Shown: positions 56,873 to 64,000 of the stretch, piece by piece
How positions within the stretch are numbered: position 1 is the first letter of the stretch
Layout: every line of letters begins with the position of its first letter
NCBI GenBank assembly: GCA_018894105.1
Contig: CM032121.1
Coordinates: 7,792,507-7,856,506 of the forward strand
DNA: 64,000 nucleotides
From: Jacaranda mimosifolia
Lineage: Eukaryota; Streptophyta; Magnoliopsida; Lamiales; Bignoniaceae
Direction: 5' to 3'
Translations under genes and position numbers: made by a program
The notes under the pieces: generated by a model
The model's database searches: none
Told to the model about the DNA's origin: nothing
Seen by the model: only the letters and a program-made list of their open reading frames with translations

Positions 56873-58959
56873 TCATTATTGTATATGTCAACAAAAAATA
56901 ACATGTTGAAATAATTCTTCTAATGTAAACAAAATGAAATATGCTTTTGAAAACTAATTAAATTTAATTCTATATAAAAAAAAAATTAAAATCTTCTCTC
57001 TAAATTTTGCTTTCTTTTCATCTCATTAATATTTTCAACCATCACTTTTTCGACTGAGTGACTTCTATTGAAAATTGGTCGGAGATGTCCAATTCCATAT
57101 GGAAGTAATTTTCAACTTTCATCAGAAATTTTGTGTTTTCCTGTATAATTGATCAGTAATTTAATTATTTCAGAAAAGAGATTAGTATAATTAACTCTAT
57201 TAAAAATAAATATAAAATTCAGCACTTGAAATATGTTCGTCATTTTTAGAGACGGAAGACAAATTTTCAATTTAATAGGAATTTGGAATTTTGGAAAACT
57301 GGATTGTCATTTGTCACAGAAGCCACATGCAAATTTGTACTCCAGGCAACAGTTTTTATTTTCCAGAAGCCTGCTTGAGCTGCAAAGAGCTTTTTCAATT
57401 CATAAGAGTCCAAGTCCACAGCACAGCATAGAATAATATGGTCGGCGGTGGGTATGCTTAAGAACGTTAATAGGATTTCGTTACGTTTGAAGTTATTTTC
57501 CATTTTATTTTTTATTTTTGAAAAATATTTTTTCTATTCTTAAATATTTTATTGAAAAATGTACGAAGAACGAAAATGTGTATGAATGAGTTATTGCAAT
57601 GTGAAGTATTTGCGAAAAAAATGTATTTGGATGGATCATTTTCAATTTTTATCCTTGGTGTCTTTTTAAACTATAAAATTCTGTCCAATCAATAGTATTT
57701 TATCAAATTGTATATCATTATATATTATTATTTTTCGAAATATTTTAAAAAAATAAAAGTATCATTACCCCAAATACAGTTACCAAACATAACACGTTTT
57801 TCCTCTTTGGAAAACGAAAAAACATATCTAAAAATAACACATAACAATAATGTCTTGTACACACGACTTCTTATATTCTATCTCTGCCGACGGTCCCACT
57901 TCTCCCATTACAGTGTATCCAAACCTCGAAGTTAACATTAATTTCTCGACTGATATTAGTACTGGAATATATGTATTCAAACCAAACTTTGAACATACTG
58001 AAAGGAATGGAGCCTATTTGTCTGAAAAATAGATCACGTCTCTTCTTTCATTCCTAGCTAGATTAAGACTTTTATTGCAATAAACTTTGATTAATTGCTC
58101 AATGTAACAAAATTATTGTGATGTCCATTTCACATAGACTAAATATTAAAAGAGTAACAAGCATATAAGCTTTAGTCAAAGAATTCATTTACATCCATTG
58201 AATATCCATGTTGAGCAAGTTGATCATAGCCCAATTTTATGGTGGGTTTGGAGTCAATTCTCACTTTCAACGGGCTTGCGGGCCGGGGCATGACAATTAT
58301 AAGTAGTCTAATTAGGTGATATTAGCTAATCATATTTGAAACATCTACAAACTCAAACACTCTATATGCATTTGATTAGATTTATTTAAAATTGATGCGA
58401 TCCAATAATACTCGCACCAAAAAACTATAAAATGCTATTAGAATATTTTTCTTTTCATCTCTTGTCCTATCAACCTTCTCCATACCCTATAAATACGCAC
58501 GTTATTGAACTCCATCGCACCAAGACACTTACTATACTATTACGTCAATTGAAGGGAGTTTTAATAAATTAATTTTATATTTGATTGCTTCTTAATAAAT
58601 ACAATCATGCATGCTAATGTTCTTTGATACTTTTATAACTGCTCATGTCCCTTAGTATTTTTGTAACTGTCTATAGATCATGTAGCTAGGAGGTCTTGAA
58701 GATAACACCTTCAGCTTGGGAGCTAAGGAGTCATCACAGCTTAGTTATCTTAGGTCAAATCGATTAATAAAAGTGGTAAGAGGATTCCCTATCAAAACAT
58801 TTTCTAAATTTCAGATCTTACAAGAATTTTTAAATTTCAAAGTCTAATTATAAAGAAAAACATATATTTGTTATAGAGAAATTGCTATGAAGTTAATTTC
58901 ACAGCTATAGTTACAAATATAACTACAAATTTTCATAACAAGCTTGATTTTTTATAATA

Positions 58960-59215
58960 CAAAATTGTAAAATTGATCCTTAATTGCCTACACTCTATTA
59001 GCAAAACTTAACTTTAATTTTTCGTACCATAGAATTGGTACATCACCTCTTGAAATTTGACAAATTCAAGACAAATTGAGTTTAAAATTCATTTGCAGGC
59101 GGATCGAGTCTACATAGCATATAATTTGGCACATTGTGGCACTGCTTGGGACCGTGTCAATTCAAATATCCGCTTCTCTCCAACTTCTCTTGCCACTCAA
59201 CCTAATAATATTGTA
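58960..59215. repeat. Lone MULE terminal-repeat relic (B copy 2)
   Basis: Same sequence as 37634-37900, related to the terminal repeats of the MULE at 27875-29577. Confidence 0.55.
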
Positions 59216-59262
59216 CATCTACACCAAAAAAAAAAAAAAAAAAAAGGTAAAATTACATCTAT

Positions 59263-60496
59263 GTTGAGAGGTTGGCAGGTTTGCTTTCATTGTAAGATTG
59301 AGTGTTGCGGAAGTTGAGGTGAGAGTTCTATATATCTCCCCGACATTCCTAACCCATCTAAGGTGGGATTGGGTGGATACGGCGGGGCGGCTGGTCTTTT
59401 TCTTTCACAAAACGAAAGCCAGCTTTTTTCATGAATTATGACAACGACGTACCTTGGTGAAATATGGATCATACGACACCTAATAAGATATTTGCAAGCT
59501 TGATTTCAATTTATTTTTTTTAAAGCAAAATTAGTAGCTGTATATTTATTATGAAATTTCTAGCAGATTTACTTTGGAAAAATAATTATAAAATCATATA
59601 AGATTTAAAGCTATCAAACAAATGAAATAGTCCACCTGAAAAGACAAGATAGAAGAAAGCACTCGGAATGGCACGGAATAACCTACTCCTTGTTTTAAGG
59701 TCATGTATCCTTAATTCAATTAAAAATAATTTTAATTTTCAAGTATTTATATGAAAGACAAATATATAATTTTTAAAGTTATTAACGGTATTTTTATAAT
59801 TTAACATCTTTTATATTGTTTAATGTATTAAAAATGAGTTAGAACCTTTTTAACCTTTTACATACAATTCCATTTGTTTTAGTTTATAAATTTCTATTTC
59901 AAAACTTTTGCGGAACACTTTAACAAGTCTAATGAGTTCTTTCAATACAGTCAAATTGAGGAAATGCCTGTTAATAATGTAATTTGTAGTTTGTACCGTT
60001 ATTATAAAAAAAGTATAATATCAGTAATAAAAAATTAGTGAAATTACACGTTAAACGATAATAATTTTTATTTTATCACTAATAATATTTTTTAAGTGAT
60101 ATAAATTTTTATTGTCACAATGTGTCTTAATAGTGATAAGAACTAATATTTTAAATTATCATCATTAATAATTAGTGATACAGCTACAATGACAATATGT
60201 GATAATTAAAATTTTTAGTATAATTTATGATAAAATTTTCATTATTACTTTAAGTGTGTTGATAATTAACAGGAGGGACAACTTGAATACTATTTTTATC
60301 AGTATTAAATTCAAAAAAATTATTAAAATGATAACAAAAAATATTTTTTGTCACTTATAATTAGTAGCAATTTTTACATTTTTTTTTTATAATTTTATCA
60401 CTAATTTTTTCTTTCTTACGGTGAGTCAAAATTTAAAAAGTTCGTTTAAATTTTGAACATCTGCAGGAATCTCTTTATTTGTTTCTCCAATTATCA
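59263..60496. repeat. Direct repeat A, copy 2
   Basis: TGTTGAGAGGTTGGCAGG through CCAATTATCA. Lacks the 54584-54960 insertion. Downstream of 60496 it continues into unique DNA (TCAACTTTCCATG), whereas copy 1 switches to segment B there. Confidence 0.9.
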
Positions 60497-61299
60497 TCAA
60501 CTTTCCATGATAAGTATAATAATAGCAACCAGCTGTGTCCTAATTAATGTTGCACATCAATCACCGCCATTGGGGTTTGGTCAACTCCAATATTTTCTTT
60601 GGAAAAAATCCGTCGGACCATGTGAATTCACTCCCACAAAATTATTTCCTCCGACACCGGACAAACAGTACCATGCTTTTCTTCAACTTTCCGAGTAAAT
60701 ATATGCCCCACACCCCGAATGTTATGCCCATTAAACCCATCAAACGTCCATTTTATCATCAATTTTATTTTTTTATTTAATTTGTTATATTTATATTAAA
60801 TATATTTAATTTTCAATCAATTATTTTATAAAAAAATATTTAATATATATCATACATTCATAAAATGGAAATAAAAAATAAAATAAAAAATTTACACGGC
60901 CTAACTTCAAATTCCTCCTAGTGAGTGGATTTGGTCATTTTATATTCTCTATTTCATTCACCATTTCATCTCATATTTTAAATTATTGTATTTATATCAA
61001 GTGTATTTAATTTTCAATCAATTATTTTTATAAACAAATATTTAATACACGTGTCGTATATTTATAAAATAAAATAAAAGATGAAATATAAAATGAAATA
61101 AAATATTTAAATGGAATTCGGTGGGGAAGGGGGCGGTTATTATATATTACCCCGAGAATCCTTCCCCATATAATTTTCATATATATATATATATATATAT
61201 TTTTTTTTTTTTATTTATATAGTCAATCCTCATGCAGTCGTATGCATGATCTTCAGAATCCGGTCCATTTGACAAACCCCACAGTCGCACATAACTACA
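60497..61299. other. Upstream region of the polygalacturonase gene
   Basis: AT-rich. Contains two copies, about 200 bp apart, of a dispersed repeat (TTAATTTTCAATCAATTATT, at about 60808 and 61008) and a TA microsatellite followed by a T run (61181-61212). No other gene. Confidence 0.5.
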
Positions 61300-61310
61300 C
61301 ATATATAAGT
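61298..61310 (+). promoter_or_regulatory. Candidate TATA box of the polygalacturonase gene
   Basis: ACATATATAAGTG lies about 120 bp upstream of the ATG at 61427, a normal distance for a plant core promoter with a leader of about 90 nt. Other TA-rich stretches upstream make the choice tentative. Confidence 0.4.
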
Positions 61311-61426
61311 GTCTTTGTATATGCAAACGTCGTTTTAGAATTGAAAATTATTAAGTAGAAGAAGATTACATAATTCTCATGCATGTATATGTGTGGATAT
61401 GATATATGAAATCTTGAGGGAGATTG

Positions 61427-64000
61427 ATGATGGAAGGTGAAAACCCATTAATCAACGCCATTAGAGCAAGCTTCACAAGACCTCCATGGGCCTTCCTATT
61501 GCTTATATTCACGGGGGTTGTCGTTTTCAGCCTCCACATCACCAGGAACACGATCTTTTCATTCGATCCCATCTCGAACCAGGCCGGACTCACTAGGCCA
61601 GGAGGCCCGACGAGCTGCTCGGGGTTCTTCGAGCCGCCGCCGCCGCGGAAGGTGGTGAAATCCATCGCGGAGTTCGGAGGGGTGGGCGACGGGAAAACAT
61701 CCAATACGGCGGCGTTTCGGAGAGCCATGGAATACATGGAGAGATTCACGGGGAGTGGTGGGGCCCAGCTGAATGTCCCCCGGGGGTTGTGGCTCACGGG
61801 AAGCTTCAACCTTACCAGTGATTTCACGTTGTTTCTTGAAGATGGTGCTGTCATCTTGGGATCTCAGGTGACCAATGTTTGTATTAATTGTTTTGTCTTA
61901 TACTGCATATAATAATTTCAATTTTTAAATTCTTGAACCCTTTAGACTTTAATGCAAAAGAGGACACTGTTTTTCTTTATGGATTATATTATGCAGGTTT
62001 ACCAGGTCTTAATTTTGATTCCCAATTTCTGCGCTGCAGAGAGCACATAGTTTTGCCATTTTTTTAGGTGGAGAAATTTATTTTTTTATGGGGGAAGGAA
62101 TTTCTGGAAATGCTAAAAATCAACAATTTTGTTTGATGCATGGGGAAAGGGTGAAGTGGGCTTCTTTAGGTCTTGTCTAATTGGCAAATACGAAAGAATT
62201 TCAGCTAGCAAAAGGAATTCCCATAGCTCACAGAATGAATTGAATAGTAGCTTTATGACAAGATGGGGAAAAAATTGGTTTACCATACTGTATCAAGTCA
62301 ATTGTTTGGAAGCAAAAAGAAAAGAAGAAAAGCAGAAGAAGGGTTCTTCTTTTATAGGATTTGCATCTTGATTGTCTTGACTTTATTGTTAAATTGATCC
62401 CTTTATGGTTTCTATTATATATGTCATCACAGAGTTTTCATGCTCTACCAAAATTGTTGTTGGTTAGTCTTTTCTAATCCCATTCATTCTGATAGTAGGA
62501 CCCTGAGGAATGGCCCATCATCAAGCCGTTGCCATCATATGGAAGGGGGAGAGAGAGGCTGGGAGGGAGACATATTAGCCTCATTCACGGAAATTCTCTA
62601 ACCAATGTTGTCATTACAGGTATAGATTCTTGAAAGTTCGGTGATGATTATCATTAAAGTACTTGTATAATGGGATGGCCATGACTTTCAACTCTAAGTA
62701 TGTGAATTTTTAAGTAGCCTAAAGGAGACAATTACATATATATACATCATGATTAAACCAGCTCGTGCTTCATATATGGATGCAGTTCTGAAGGGGTGTG
62801 TCTTTATTCCATCTATATCATGGCATGGACTCGTAAACAATTTAGATCTTGAGAGAAAACTAAAGATTAGATTAAGAGGAACTGTTTTTCTTTTGCTGAT
62901 CATCATCCTTAATTATTTTTACTGGAAGAAAGAATGTGGATTAGCATTAGAATATTGCATTTGGGACTAAAAGATCTAATGGTAAAACTGTTGGATACGT
63001 CTAATTGATGGTGTTTAATGATTTGTAGGGCATAACGGCACAATTGATGGCCAGGGGAAAATGTGGTGGGATCTTTGGTGGAATAGGACTCTAAAGTACA
63101 CCAGAGGCCACCTTGTTGAACTGATAAATTCGCACAATATTCTAATATCCAGCCTCACTTTCCTCAATTCTCCATTTTGGACCGTTCATCCTGTTTATAG
63201 CAGGTTTGGCTTTATCTGCAACCATAAGTTATTTGTTATTACCATTTCTCCACAAGAATTTGTTGTTTCTTTCTTGTTTTTAACTAAAAATATTCTTGTC
63301 TTGATATGACACTATTAGGCACAAAATATAATAAATAAATTTCAGGGATGATGGCCTTTAAAGTATCTCGATAGTATTCTATTCTCTTACTGAAAAGAGT
63401 ATATATGAGGCCTATTCCTTTGTCACATATGATCATAAATTGATCGTATCATCATATTTAAAGGGAAAAGATCATAACTATAATAGCACCAAAATAAACA
63501 ATAGCAACAAATTGTCCTTAGTGTTGGACTATTAGCCAAAGCAAGGTAGAGGAAAAGATAGAAAGGAATCAACTCTCAATAAAGCAATCTTGTGACATCA
63601 AGAAATGGATTTTAGAGATTCTCCCTACCACTTGAGATCATTTTACAACAATGGATATTTTAGTATTTCATTGTAATCAATATTAAAGTTAAAACTATAA
63701 AAGAAAATGCCTGCATACAATAGGCATTCAATGATTAGGATCGCAAATGTGGACTTTTTCAATTTTGATTGATAGTACTTTTTGCCGATGGAATATACAC
63801 ACAATTGAAAAAGGAGAAGAAAGATTAGTAGAAAGCAATAAAGAAGAAGAATATAACAGCCCCAGAAGATAAAAGGAAAAAGATAACATGCTTTTTGATT
63901 CAAGATTTTCCCTGACATTCGTTTTATGCTTTTTCCAGCAATATTGTGATAAGAGACATGACAATCTTGGCACCTCTAAATGCCCCAAATACTGATGGCA
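61427..64000 (+). CDS. Polygalacturonase-like GH28 protein, 5' part
   Basis: Four exons are visible: 61427-61867, 62499-62619, 63029-63203 and 63939 to the window edge. All have GT/AG borders and consistent phases (0, 1, 0 then continuing), with no stop in the joined frame. The start is the ATG pair at 61427/61430 (MMEGENPL). Residues about 21-39 (AFLLLIFTGVVVFSLHI) form one membrane helix after a short basic N-terminus, so a type II anchor or uncleaved signal is likely. The GH28 fold begins with SIAEFGGVGDGKTSNTAAFR in exon 1. Exon 2 has DPEEWPIIKPLPSYGRGRE, exon 3 GHNGTIDGQGKMWWDLWW and NSPFWTVHPVYS, and exon 4 NIVIRDMTILAPLNAPNTDG. The catalytic NTDG start is reached just at the window edge. 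The family cleaves pectic polygalacturonan in the cell wall or along the secretory route; membrane-anchored plant members of this subgroup are poorly characterised. Confidence 0.92.

Larger units (their letters stand above)
55605..59262. repeat. Segmental duplication B, copy 2 (partner 33009-37919)
   Basis: Collinear with copy 1 but without its three private insertions, so it preserves the empty sites (55692-55699, about 55891-55903, 57961-57968). It keeps about 300 bp at 57285-57625 that copy 1 lacks. Near the right end there is a run of 21 A (59226-59246). It is flanked on both sides by repeat A. Confidence 0.92.

Noticed and set aside
61366..61854. 162-codon minus-strand frame
   Set aside because: It is antisense to exon 1 of the polygalacturonase-like gene, whose splicing and GH28 motifs are clear.

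Overview
This is nuclear DNA from a flowering plant, probably a eudicot. The support is an AT-rich, intron-bearing sequence with a seed 2S albumin, a plant family 1 glycosyltransferase, a GH28 polygalacturonase, Copia LTR retrotransposons, CACTA, hAT-like, Harbinger-like and MULE elements, and plant-type gene fragments. The 2S albumin and UGT sequences would suit an asterid (perhaps Lamiales), but that is recollection, not a measurement.

Four genes look intact or nearly so. (1) A 2S albumin on the minus strand at 21507-22958 has two exons and an unusual 1 kb intron, with RY and ABRE-like seed motifs upstream. (2) A plant-specific multi-pass membrane protein lies at 29845-30783 (minus); a broken C-terminal copy sits at 13503-13850. 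(3) A UGT lies at 48040-49614 (plus, 2 exons, complete PSPG box); its leader and start codon are tandemly duplicated upstream, leaving a short decoy uORF. (4) A membrane-anchored polygalacturonase-like GH28 gene runs from 61427 past the right edge (plus).

Most of the rest is layered mobile DNA. Layout: 1-736, Copia gag relic; 2262-4379, a duplicated MITE block followed by a Tat-type LTR; 4876-11691, a complete-length but dead Copia element with ATTAT target duplications, split by a CACTA element (6371-8076); 12392-14512, nested MITEs, a membrane-protein pseudogene and the second copy of the MITE block; 16147-19303, Helitron-like, nested Harbinger-like and hAT-like elements; 23417-27419, an internally deleted Copia on the minus strand; 27875-29577, a MULE with long inverted repeats and a GC-rich core; 33009-37919 and 55605-59262, two copies of a segment (B) that give filled/empty insertion sites; 54020-55612 and 59263-60496, direct repeats (A) around the second B copy.

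The least expected feature is a set of exon-sized fragments of unrelated host genes, all on the plus strand, most with broken frames and several keeping introns: ribosomal protein L3 (39.8 kb), a P4-type flippase ATPase (43.0 kb), a BELL-class homeobox gene (43.6-44.1 kb), an unidentified RG-rich protein (44.3-45.2 kb), a casein-kinase-1-like kinase (51.2-51.6 kb) and the NDUFAF7 methyltransferase (51.8-52.8 kb). This looks like DNA-level gene-fragment capture by a Helitron or Pack-MULE, but I could not find the ends of a carrier element.
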